Part shown: positions 34,641 through 41,975 of the stretch, one piece after another
How positions within the stretch are numbered: the first letter of the stretch is position 1
Layout of the letters: the number at the start of each line of letters is the position of its first letter
Origin: JBDHWG01 sp046328525
Lineage (GTDB): Bacteria; Chloroflexota; Anaerolineae; Epilineales; JAHCIE01
NCBI GenBank assembly: GCA_046328525.1
Contig: JAXLWK010000004.1
Span: 1 to 64,000, forward strand
Direction of reading: 5' to 3'
DNA: 64,000 bases
Notes under the pieces: generated by a model
Told to the model about the DNA's origin: nothing
The model's input: the letters and a program-made list of their open reading frames with translations, nothing else
The model's database searches: none
Translations under genes and position numbers: made by a program

Positions 34641-36190
34641 ACAATTTGAAAAGACGAAGAGCTGAGGATGCACTGGACGTACATAACCCGCTCGTCATTC
34701 TCGACCGTAATGGTGCCCTGAAAGTCGAGCATTTCGATGATGCGGCGTCGGACTTCGAAGTCCTGGTCAGCAAGGTCCAGACCCTGAGCGACCTTCGCGG
34801 CAAATTCGTCGATCCCTTCCATCTGCGCCGCGGTGACCATCTGTATCTCCAGTTGCGCGTCAATAGAGGCCCTCTCTGCCTCCAATGCATGCAATGTCGT
34901 CTCCAACCTGTTCTTTCGCTCACTCATCATATCCCTGGGCAAGCCGTCACTCAAATACAGATCCAGCAGGCGTCCCAACTGTCCCTTATTGTCGTCAATC
35001 AGCTTTTCTACAACCTTGCGCCGATCCTGCAGTGGCGTTAGCTGCTTCTCCAGATGAAGGCGATGCTCCTCCAACCCAGTCCGCAGTTTTTCAGGGTTTA
35101 CCAAGAAGGACTTGATCCATTGCCAGGCGGCCGTATCAGCCCGCTCACAACGTGTAGCCGACAGGTCGCACTCGTGGGGTGCAGGGCGCGGATCGGTGGC
35201 AGCGGGACAACAGTAGTAGGCGTAAAGATTGTGTCGACCACGGGTTGTATAGCCGTACAATTTGTAGCCGCACTTCCCGCACCGTAGGCGCTTGGCCAGC
35301 AAGTACTGGTGCTTGGTGTTGCGTGAGCTATGTTCCTTGTTGTAGGCACGGCGTTCTTGTGCCGCTTCCCAGACTTCTCGCGGAACGATCGCGGGCACGA
35401 CCACCCGGACGTCGCTGTAGGTCCAGATACCGGCGTATGTCTCGGAGGAGAGAATCTTGTAGACCATGCCACGGCACCACTGACCACGAGCCCGTTTCTT
35501 CTTTACACCACCAGTCCGCTCTCGGACATCAGCCCAGGTCGGTATCGCCAGCTCACTCAGCTTCCGCGTGATTCCAGTAATACTCATTGGCCCCTGCTCG
35601 CCATCTCCTTCGGTATACCATTGGAAGATCCTCCGCACTGTCTCTGCCTCTGCCTCACGTATCTCTAGCTGGTAGTGACGTCCGTTCGTTACGTAGTTGT
35701 AGCCATAAGGAGGTGGGGGAATTGGGATGACGCTGCCGCTCTCAGCCTTCAAACGGCGGCCCCGCTTCATCCGCTCAACAATCTTCAGGCGCTCGTATTC
35801 GGCAATCGAGGCCTTGATGTTCTTCTGTAACTCACCTTCGGGTGTATCTGGATACTCGCCAAGTACATACTCGATTTGTACGCTCGTGGCTTTGAGCTCC
35901 TGCTCGATAATCAGCTGCTTGGCAAGGTTGCGACTCAGACGGTCGATCTCGCGGACGACCAGCACGTCAAACGCTTTGGCAGCCGCCATCTCCCGCACGC
36001 GGTTGAGTTGCGGAAGATCCAGCAGTACACCGCTTGCACCGCGGTCGTCCTCGGCCAGTTCGTCCACGATGATGTAGCCATGCTGCTGAGCGTACCCGCG
36101 GCACATGTTGAGTTGGCCGGCAAGGTTCCGTCCCTCTCGTCGGGTGTCATCGCTGCTTACCCGAGCATACAGAACAGCTCGCTTCATCAT
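34559..36190 (-). CDS. Large serine recombinase (integrase)
   Basis: A 543-aa large serine recombinase. The N-terminal resolvase domain begins KRAVLYARVSSDD with catalytic Ser12, and has REIDRLSRN and a long helix with ASIAEYERLKIVERMKRG. Residues ~165-290 are the recombinase DNA-binding domain (PPPPYGYNYV). A zinc ribbon follows (CGKCGYKLYG near 313, then CC and CDLS), then a coiled coil (~385-470). The last ~20 residues are encoded by the target epimerase gene, so the natural stop lay beyond the crossover in the circular form and the C-terminus is remade by integration. TAGGAG precedes ATG 36190. It catalyses attP x attB integration of the element. Confidence 0.93.
   Translation of the reverse strand: MMKRAVLYARVSSDDTRREGRNLAGQLNMCRGYAQQHGYIIVDELAEDDRGASGVLLDLPQLNRVREMAAAKAFDVLVVREIDRLSRNLAKQLIIEQELKATSVQIEYVLGEYPDTPEGELQKNIKASIAEYERLKIVERMKRGRRLKAESGSVIPIPPPPYGYNYVTNGRHYQLEIREAEAETVRRIFQWYTEGDGEQGPMSITGITRKLSELAIPTWADVRERTGGVKKKRARGQWCRGMVYKILSSETYAGIWTYSDVRVVVPAIVPREVWEAAQERRAYNKEHSSRNTKHQYLLAKRLRCGKCGYKLYGYTTRGRHNLYAYYCCPAATDPRPAPHECDLSATRCERADTAAWQWIKSFLVNPEKLRTGLEEHRLHLEKQLTPLQDRRKVVEKLIDDNKGQLGRLLDLYLSDGLPRDMMSERKNRLETTLHALEAERASIDAQLEIQMVTAAQMEGIDEFAAKVAQGLDLADQDFEVRRRIIEMLDFQGTITVENDERVMYVQCILSSSSFQIVSTSTSWPGSSTAPSRRRALTLRHTIP
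34625..34655. other. Insertion junction (att site) inside the epimerase gene
   Basis: The boundary between epimerase-coding DNA (left) and recombinase-coding DNA (right) lies near TTGATGTAGACACAATTTG (34632-34650). It must contain the crossover of one hybrid att site. No second copy was found to the right within the window. Confidence 0.6.
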
Positions 36191-36291
36191 GTGAGCACTC
36201 CTAACTTCCCTCTATCAAGGATCACCGGCTGGCTGCGCGGCGAACATCGTGGTAACATAGAGAGGTGGCGGGGTGAAGTGACGGATCCTCG

Positions 36292-36729
36292 CTAGCGGGC
36301 GACCGGGTCTTGCAGGGCTACGGTCGCCCGTTCTGTCAATTCATAGCCGAAGCCAAGGTTGTACGCCATTAGGCCTTCCAGCATGAGGCGCTTAACTGCC
36401 TCACGCGCCCACATCTCGGGAGACACGGCCACTGGAACATGCACCACCCCACAGAGTGCGACGAGGTAGCCCAGATACATGGCCTCCTGTACCTCACATG
36501 CAGCCAGATCCAGGAGAGCCTGAACGACCGCAATCTGAGGGGGGCAAGGCGCACTCTCTGGCGTGTCGTAGTACTCAACTGCCCCGGGCGTGACCTGCGT
36601 CAGAACATCGAGTTGCTCGCCACGAGCGGCGTCGTAGCGATGGGCGATGAGCAGCGCGTGCAGCTTGGCCAGGCGCTGCCCGAGGGCGGCATCCGGCAGT
36701 AACTTGTAGGCAGAAGTCTCTCGGTTCAT
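36292..36729 (-). CDS. Unrecognised element-borne protein
   Basis: A 145-aa protein from ATG 36729 (AAAGGA upstream). It is largely helical, with a hydrophobic middle (ACEVQEAMYLGYLVALCGVV) too short for a certain membrane helix. I do not recognise the family. It lies between the excisionase-type gene and the recombinase gene on the same strand, 101 bp before the latter, so it may belong to the same regulatory unit of the mobile element. Confidence 0.65.
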   Translation of the reverse strand: MNRETSAYKLLPDAALGQRLAKLHALLIAHRYDAARGEQLDVLTQVTPGAVEYYDTPESAPCPPQIAVVQALLDLAACEVQEAMYLGYLVALCGVVHVPVAVSPEMWAREAVKRLMLEGLMAYNLGFGYELTERATVALQDPVAR

Positions 36730-36778
36730 TCGTTCGTCCTTTCTTGGTGGTTGCTTCACCCCGCCACCAAATGTCAAA

Positions 36779-36873
36779 CGGCGGTCACCAACGCAAAGGC
36801 TGGTTGACCGCCGTCGACAGACGTGGTAATATCGAAACCAGCCCCTCGCTGATAGTCCCAGCGGGGGCGCTAG
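36779..36873. terminator. Pair of hairpins downstream of the excisionase-type gene
   Basis: CGGCGGTCA (from 36780) pairs with TGACCGCCG (ending about 36814), and AGCCCCTCGCTG pairs with CAGCGGGGGCGCT near 36841-36872. They follow the stop of the HTH gene on the minus strand and could attenuate read-through into the recombinase operon. Confidence 0.45.
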
Positions 36874-36912
36874 GGGGTCGGGGCTGTTGGCGCAGCCTCG
36901 GCCTCCGTTCGC

Positions 36913-37089
36913 CTATAGAGTTCGGTGCTTCTTCAGAAACTCGTCTAGGTCTTCCCTCTTCACTCGATAGACGCCTCGCAGCTTGACTGCCGGTAGCTCC
37001 CCTGAACGCAGGTAACGTCGGATTGTCTCCTCGTGTACCTTGAGGAGTTGGGCAACTTCCTTGGGCGTGAGATACTCTTGGGAGTCCAT
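36913..37089 (-). CDS. Excisionase-type HTH DNA-binding protein
   Basis: A 58-aa protein beginning MDSQEYLTPKEVAQLLKV and ending LDEFLKKHRTL. It has the full pattern of the excisionase/MerR-like helix-turn-helix family: LTPKEVAQLL, TIRRYLRSGELPAVKL, YRVKREDLDEFL. Such proteins bend DNA at att sites to favour excision or act as small repressors. The reading is shorter than 60 codons. Its ATG (37089) lies 22 bp after the predicted start of transcription from an excellent promoter at 37117-37145. It could also be the protein that binds the 11-bp iterons at 37.7-39.3 kb, as excisionases bind phased direct repeats; that is inference. Confidence 0.85.
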   Translation of the reverse strand: MDSQEYLTPKEVAQLLKVHEETIRRYLRSGELPAVKLRGVYRVKREDLDEFLKKHRTL

Positions 37090-37116
37090 TGTCGTGGAAT
37101 ATTGCTCTCTGTGGGT

Positions 37117-37145
37117 ATTTTATCATAAAGTAGTACGCCTGTCAA
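37117..37145 (-). promoter_or_regulatory. sigma70 promoter of the excisionase-type gene
   Basis: Read on the minus strand: TTGACA (37145-37140), 17-bp spacer, TAAAAT (37122-37117). Perfect -35 and 5/6 -10 with ideal spacing. Confidence 0.8.
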
Positions 37146-37213
37146 GGAGATCGGCTGAGTTTCCCATGAATTGTTGGTCAGTGTAGGTCAGAGGTGGTGG
37201 AAGTCCGCCTGTT

Positions 37214-37249
37214 GTATCCTCGCCAGCCCTAACGGGTGGGCGAGGATAC
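37214..37249. terminator. Hairpin after the split small gene
   Basis: GTATCCTCGCC (37214-37224) and GGCGAGGATAC (37239-37249), 14-bp loop, 49 bp past the end of the 37298-37603 reading on the minus strand. There is no U tract. Confidence 0.45.
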
Positions 37250-37297
37250 GGGTATGGGGAACCATATAGCGCCCGTTGGGTGCCAATTCGCCCGTCT

Positions 37298-37603
37298 TCA
37301 AACGGATGTCGTATCCTCACGTGCTTGTGCCTCAGGTTCCTTGCTGGCAAGTGCCAGCCTAAGCAGCAAAGTGTAACAGCGAGCCAGAGCGTCGGATTGC
37401 TCCTTGGTGAACGATCCGACAAACTCCAGCTTCCCTGATTGTGTGCTGAAGCCGTGTCGCTCGTCTGCTTGTTGTGTTTGTTCTCGGTTCAGATAGCCTC
37501 ACCCCCTTTCATGGAATTGCACCTCCGTAAGGGTTCCTCGCTGGGCTGCCTGCCTTTTCAGGTTGAGCATAGCCTTGTTGACCTGGTCAAGATCAATAGT
37601 CAT
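37298..37603 (-). CDS. Small element gene split by an in-frame TGA
   Basis: ATG 37603, with AGGAGA eight bases upstream, opens a 34-codon reading (MTIDLDQVNKAMLNLKRQ...) that stops at TGA (37499-37501). The same frame then runs on for 66 more codons to TGA 37298-37300 with a protein-like sequence (GKLEFVGSFTKEQSDALARC, then TLLLRLALASKEPE). Either a nonsense mutation split a ~100-aa gene, the TGA is read through, or two short genes exist with the second starting at a non-standard codon behind GGGGGTGAGG. I do not recognise the family. It faces the iteron region and would be the first gene of the leftward unit. Confidence 0.5.
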
Positions 37604-37671
37604 CGTCTAGTCTCCTGTCACGTCAGCTGGGTCACGATGGACGACCTCTGTTTCTCTAGCATACAACACCC

Positions 37672-37722
37672 CACTTTCCCGCTGCTTTCCCGGCGCTTTC
37701 CCGGTCGGCAGTTTGGGAAAGT
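37672..37722. repeat. CTTTCCCGG half-site cluster, left (3 direct + 1 inverted)
   Basis: Three 11-bp units CTTTCCCGCTG (37674), CTTTCCCGGCG (37685) and CTTTCCCGGTC (37696), then the inverted half-site GGGAAAGT (37715-37722). It mirrors 38916-38969. Confidence 0.85.
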
Positions 37723-37753
37723 CTCGAAACTTCCTGCCCTAGTTTACAATACT

Positions 37754-37808
37754 ACCGTCCCCCGGACGTCCCCCTACCGTCCCATAAGCGTTTGTTTTCC
37801 GTCCCTCG
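37754..37808. repeat. ACCGTCCCCCG iterons, left array
   Basis: Five consecutive 11-bp units at 37754, 37765, 37776, 37787 and 37798 (ACCGTCCCCCG, GACGTCCCCCT, ACCGTCCCATA, AGCGTTTGTTT, TCCGTCCCTCG). The inverted counterpart is at 39281-39324. Confidence 0.75.
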
Positions 37809-37850
37809 TTCAACAGCCTCCAAATTGACCTACCCCAGTTTATCAAACCT

Positions 37851-37883
37851 CGGTTCCTTTTCGGTTCCTTTTCGGTAACTCGA
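37851..37883. repeat. CGGTTCCTTTT iterons, left array
   Basis: CGGTTCCTTTT at 37851 and 37862, then CGGTAACTCGA at 37873: three units of 11 bp, inverted relative to 38067-38121. Confidence 0.85.
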
Positions 37884-38066
37884 CAGGCATTTCGCCAGAA
37901 TCGCACAAATTTGCTTGAGAACTCCACCCGACGGTGGCTGTCGCACCGCTTCCGGCGCTTTGGCCCATCGTGGCTCGTGTTCCGCGTCAGTGTGGGGCTG
38001 GAGAACCCGGTGGCCCTCAAGGACGTGGAGAATAGCCATCGGGCTGGGCAATACTCTCAGGTGCTC

Positions 38067-38121
38067 GAAAGTTACCGAAAAGTTCCCGAAAAGCACCTGA
38101 ATAGGAACCGAATAGGAACCG
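38067..38121. repeat. AATAGGAACCG iterons, right array
   Basis: Five 11-bp units: GAAAGTTACCG, AAAAGTTCCCG, AAAAGCACCTG, AATAGGAACCG, AATAGGAACCG. They are inverted copies of the units at 37851-37883. Confidence 0.85.
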
Positions 38122-38270
38122 AGCCCGCGTATACTGGCACCAGGCGTGGTCGTACATGACCATCATATACGTCTAGCGTTACCGGGGAGTGTCTTGGCGA
38201 TTACACGGCAAGCGAGTTTGCGACAAAGGTATGTAATTGAGGGAGATGAATGTGTCATATAGCCTTGTGC

Positions 38271-38586
38271 TGGCGTCCTCGAAGCGTCCTCCGGGTGTCC
38301 CTGGTTGTCGCTAGGCGTCCCCGGAACGTACCCCGGGCGTACCCCATTGTTGCTCAGGCGCTTCCTAACGCCCTCCGGCCGTTCCTGGATGACGTTAGGC
38401 GTCCCCGGAACATACCCGGGCGTACTCCATTGCCGCGAAGCGTCCTCTTAGCGTCCTTCGGGCGTCCCTCGTTGTTGCTGAAGCGCCTGCCAGCGTCCTT
38501 CGGGCGTCCCTTGTCGTTGCTGAAGCGCTTGCCAGCGTCCTCCGGCCGTACCCCGTTGCTGCAAAGTGTCCTTTTTGGGTCCTTTC
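38271..38586. repeat. 42-bp degenerate tandem repeat, about 7 copies
   Basis: Units begin near 38271, 38313, 38355, 38397, 38438, 38481 and 38523, consensus AAGCG-N5-AGCGTCCTTCG then GGCGTCCCTCGTTGTTGCTG. Copy lengths are 40-43 bp. Each unit contains two 11-bp CGTCCYTCG-type elements, so 42 bp is four helical turns. The last units merge into AGTGTCCTTTT/TGGGTCCTTTC (38565-38586). Minus-strand frames carry 14-residue repeats, but the 41- and 43-bp copies break the frame, so it is not taken as coding. Confidence 0.85.
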
Positions 38587-38611
38587 GTGCCGAAACGAGA
38601 CGCAAACGCAC

Positions 38612-38766
38612 CACTTTCCCGGACCTGCAGCCGGGAAAGTGACATGACGCCCCGATCTGGCTCTGCAGCCGCTCACTTTCCCGGACGTGCCGCCGGGAAA
38701 GTGGGCCGCTTGCCCGATCTAGCGCCGCCACAGCTCACTGTCCCGGCGCGTGATCTGGGAAAGTGA
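38612..38766. repeat. Three palindromes at exact 62-bp spacing
   Basis: CACTTTCCCGG-8 bp-CCGGGAAAGTG at 38612-38641 and 38674-38703, and the near copy CACTGTCCCGG-8 bp-CTGGGAAAGTG at 38736-38765. All have 11-bp arms and 8-bp centres, and the centres are 62 bp apart (six helical turns). The flanks are also repeated (CCCGATCT at 38652 and 38713). Confidence 0.92.
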
Positions 38767-38915
38767 GCGAGTTTTCCAAAATTGATCGAATGACGCTCCG
38801 GAGTAACTTGCATGTAATCCGTGTGAAACTGAGCATCTGTACAATGGCAATGACAACCCCGTGTGCAGGTGCTTTGGCCTGCGGACTGATGGCTGTCACT
38901 CGAACCGAAGTTTCG

Positions 38916-38969
38916 CCACTTTCCCAAGTCGCGCGCCGGGAAAGCGCCAGGAAAGCGCCGGGAAAGTGG
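38916..38969. repeat. GGGAAAG half-site cluster, right (1 inverted + 3 direct)
   Basis: CCACTTTCCC (38916-38925), then three 11-bp units CGCCGGGAAAG, CGCCAGGAAAG, CGCCGGGAAAG (38934-38966). It is the mirror image of 37672-37722. Confidence 0.88.
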
Positions 38970-39280
38970 CGTTTGGTACACTGGTGGAGGCGCCTATGTT
39001 CACGCCGCTCGAGATGCACTTCGTCCAACCGTCCTTTGAGCGTCCTTTAGGGAGCGCGCCGTCGTTCAGCCAGAAGTCGTTGAGCGGCGCTCCGACGAAA
39101 CCGTGGAGGGAACTCAGCATGAGGCGCGTAACGCTGATCGCCGGGCTCACACAGTCCTCGAAAATCATCCCCACGCCTCAGTGTTCGTTTCGCGCCGATC
39201 TAGCCGTCAATCGCGGCGCTCGTGCTCGTTGTCACGGTGACTCTTCAGGATTCTCGCTGATGAATTTCAGCGGCTTCCGA

Positions 39281-39324
39281 AAAAGGACGCTGGGGGGACG
39301 GTAAAATCACGGCCGGGGGACGGT
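39281..39324. repeat. ACCGTCCCCCG iterons, right inverted array
   Basis: On the minus strand, 11-bp units from 39324 down: ACCGTCCCCCG, GCCGTGATTTT, ACCGTCCCCCC, AGCGTCCTTTT. Inverted relative to 37754-37808. ACCGTCCTTTG/AGCGTCCTTTA at 39028-39049 is a further pair in the opposite sense. Confidence 0.75.
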
Positions 39325-39377
39325 CGCGTGATACACTGTCCGCAGCCGTTCCGCTATCTGAACCCTATGGAGGTTCC

Positions 39378-41975
39378 ATGTCCCGCACAACTGGACAGAC
39401 CGAGACGCACGTGTTCGAGATCATCACGCCGCGCACCAACGCGGCCACCCTCACCGCCGCCGAGCACCTCCTGGCTGCCCTGGCCTCGCGCCACCCCCTC
39501 AGCCTGGAGATCTGGGCGACCTCGTTGTCCCGTCACTTCCTCATCCGCCCGTCGAGCGGTATGACAGCCCAAGACCTGCACACCCGCCTCGGCGTCGCCT
39601 ACCCCCAGGCCGACCTGCGCCCTGTCGAGGGCGACCATCCCCTCGGCGACGACCCACTCCGCGTCAAGTCCACGGAGCGCGTCGCCGCTTACTCCCTCGT
39701 CCTGCAGGAGCCGCCCTACCTGCCCCTGCGCAGCTTCCAGGACGACGACCTGCACCCCGACCGCCCGGCCCAGGCCGACCCCCTGCTCCCTGTCCTGGCC
39801 GCCCTGGCCAACCTACCGGACGGGTGGCGCGCTGTGAGCCAGCTCGTCCTAAGTCCTGCCTCCCCGCGCTGGTCGAAGCCCTACCGCCGCATGTCGATTG
39901 AGCCACCCCTGTACCAGGAGCGCATGGCCCAGGAGGCGGCTACCGAAACAGGCTCCGCCTCGAGTAAGCTCATTCTCGCCGCCCTCATCCTGGTCGCCGT
40001 CGTCGTTGGCCCGCGGCTGCTCGAGTTCTACAACCGCTATGGCCGGCTCGCCCTGGCCCTTATCGCCGTCGTCGTCGTCGGCATTCTGATTGCCGGCTTC
40101 TGGCTGATCCGCCGTCTGACCGACAAGCCGGTGTACGACCCGCAGCTCGTGCGCGACAAGATCAGCCACCCGGCCTACCAGGCGCAACTGCGGCTCGCCG
40201 TCTTCGCCCCCAAGGCGGCCCCCAAGGAGCACGTGCAGGCCATCCTCGACCATCTCGCCGATGCCTATCGGCCTTTCGATCTGCCGTCGGGCAACCGGCT
40301 GACGCCTCGTCGCTTGCGCGTCGAAGGAGATGACCTCCTGAACCTGCGGGGCGGCCGGGTGGCCATCCTCAACACGCGGGAGCTGGCCGGCCTCTGGCAT
40401 CTGCCCCAGGCGACCGCCGACACGCCGCTCCTGGAGCGCACCACTGCCCGGCGCTGGCAGCCCCCACCCCTCGACGTGGGGCGCGGGTGTCGGGTCGGCA
40501 TCTCCGAGCGACAGGGCCGCCAGATCCCGGTCTGCCTGCCCGACGATCTGCTGGGCCGCCACCTGCTTCTCGTGGCTAAGACCCGCCGCGGCAAGTCAGC
40601 CCTCCTGCTGAGATTGGCCCAGTACCTGATGGAGCAGCCGGGTACGCTGGTGCTCGTCGATCCCCACCGCGACCTCGTCCAGGCGGCGCTTGGCCTCGTC
40701 GGGCGCTCGCGTCCGAACGACGTGGTCTACCTCGACGTCGCCAACAGTGACCGACCCTTCGGCCTCAACCTCCTGGATGTCGGCCTCGGCTGGAACCGCG
40801 ACCAGGCGGTGGAGAACGCCCTGACCGTCCTGCGCCACGAGTTCGACCGCTTCTGGGGTCCGCGCATGGAGGACGCCTTCCGCTTCGCCCTGCTCACGCT
40901 CTACCTGGCGAACGAGCGGATTGTGCGTGACGAACGCGACGCGGGACGGGACTATCAATATACCCTGCTGGACGTGCCGCCGCTGCTGGCCGAACGCGCC
41001 TTCCGCCGCCGCGTGCTGCAGAACGTGGATGACCTCACCGTTCGTGCCTGGTGGACGAGCTACTACGACAGCCTGGGGTCTCACTTCCAGACGGAGGTCG
41101 TCAACCCCGTTCAGACCAAGGTGCAACGCTTCGTCGGCAGCCAGGCGGCTCGGTTCATCGTCGGCCAGCCGCGTTCCACGATTGATCCCCGCGCCTGGGT
41201 CAAGTCGGACACCATCGTCCTCCTGCACACAGCGCGTGGCCTCGTCGGGGAGAGCACCGCGGCGCTGATCGGCGGGACGCTCGTGAACCTCCTCAGCCTG
41301 GCGATCCGCGAGCGGGCAACGTGGCCGAGGGAGCGGCGAGGGCCGGTGCATCTACTCATCGACGAGGCGCACACCCTCCCCAGCATCGACTACGAGGGCA
41401 TCCTGGGGGAGTTGGCCAAGTACGGGGCGAGCCTGACGTTGGCAACCCAGAGCCTGGGGCGGCTGGCGAACCTGGACGCCGAGGGGGTGCGAGACGTGCG
41501 GGGGATGGTGTTCGCCAACATCGACGGGCTGTTCGCCTTCCACATGAGCGCCGAGGATGCGCGCTATCTGGCGCCAGAACTGGGCGGAGGCGTGGAGGTC
41601 GCCGACCTGGTGGAGCTAGGGGAGCACGAGTGCTACGCCAAGCTCTCGACGGATGGGCGGCGCCTGCCGGTGTTCTCGGTCAAGTTGGATCCCCCGCCAG
41701 AAGGGGATACGATGCGGGCGCAGATGGTCGCACAAGCATCAGTGGCAAAGTACGGGACGCCCTCACGGCGCGCGGAGGAGATGCTGATGACGGCCACGCT
41801 TCGGGTGACGCAGGCCGAGAAGGCCGAGGCCAACGCGAATAGGTCCAAGACCGCTAGCAGTGCCGCATCGTCGGGAGAGGAAGACACGGCGGAGACGCAG
41901 CGGTCGAGGCGCGCCCGGTCACGCGGTCGGTCGAACGGTGCGAACCGGTCGGGTCAGACTGGACAAGGGTCGTGA
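39378..41975 (+). CDS. Membrane-anchored VirD4/HerA-like DNA-translocase ATPase
   Basis: An 865-aa protein. Residues 1-190 form a soluble N-terminal domain; two membrane helices follow (~196-216 and ~222-246); then a linker and a RecA-like ATPase domain with Walker A VAKTRRGKSALLL near 400, VDPHRDL, Walker B HLLIDEAHTLPS near 660, and LATQSLGRL. The last ~80 residues are a basic, disordered tail. The order TM-TM-ATPase and the HTLP/ATQS motifs fit type IV coupling proteins and conjugative HerA/DUF87 ATPases that move DNA or filter substrates. GGAGG precedes ATG 39378. The gene overlaps the next by 4 bp. No relaxase or VirB-type gene is visible. Confidence 0.85.
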   Translation: MSRTTGQTETHVFEIITPRTNAATLTAAEHLLAALASRHPLSLEIWATSLSRHFLIRPSSGMTAQDLHTRLGVAYPQADLRPVEGDHPLGDDPLRVKSTERVAAYSLVLQEPPYLPLRSFQDDDLHPDRPAQADPLLPVLAALANLPDGWRAVSQLVLSPASPRWSKPYRRMSIEPPLYQERMAQEAATETGSASSKLILAALILVAVVVGPRLLEFYNRYGRLALALIAVVVVGILIAGFWLIRRLTDKPVYDPQLVRDKISHPAYQAQLRLAVFAPKAAPKEHVQAILDHLADAYRPFDLPSGNRLTPRRLRVEGDDLLNLRGGRVAILNTRELAGLWHLPQATADTPLLERTTARRWQPPPLDVGRGCRVGISERQGRQIPVCLPDDLLGRHLLLVAKTRRGKSALLLRLAQYLMEQPGTLVLVDPHRDLVQAALGLVGRSRPNDVVYLDVANSDRPFGLNLLDVGLGWNRDQAVENALTVLRHEFDRFWGPRMEDAFRFALLTLYLANERIVRDERDAGRDYQYTLLDVPPLLAERAFRRRVLQNVDDLTVRAWWTSYYDSLGSHFQTEVVNPVQTKVQRFVGSQAARFIVGQPRSTIDPRAWVKSDTIVLLHTARGLVGESTAALIGGTLVNLLSLAIRERATWPRERRGPVHLLIDEAHTLPSIDYEGILGELAKYGASLTLATQSLGRLANLDAEGVRDVRGMVFANIDGLFAFHMSAEDARYLAPELGGGVEVADLVELGEHECYAKLSTDGRRLPVFSVKLDPPPEGDTMRAQMVAQASVAKYGTPSRRAEEMLMTATLRVTQAEKAEANANRSKTASSAASSGEEDTAETQRSRRARSRGRSNGANRSGQTGQGS

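Larger units (their letters stand above)
37604..39377. other. 1.77-kb non-coding region of phased iterons and palindromes
   Basis: No credible gene lies here. It holds several families of ~11-bp repeats set at helical spacing, in partly mirror-image order, around a 42-bp tandem array (see separate entries). It separates the leftward integrase unit from the rightward ATPase/replication-relaxation unit. The layout recalls plasmid replication origins, centromeres or transfer origins; which one is unknown. Confidence 0.8.

Noticed and set aside
37123..37422. 99-codon minus-strand reading
   Set aside because: Overlaps the better-supported frame of 37298-37603 and a hairpin; the sequence is not protein-like.
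38354..38731. Minus-strand readings with 14-residue repeats over the 42-bp tandem array
   Set aside because: Copies of 40, 41 and 43 bp break the frame, no ribosome site precedes them, and the same DNA repeats at other scales; treated as non-coding.
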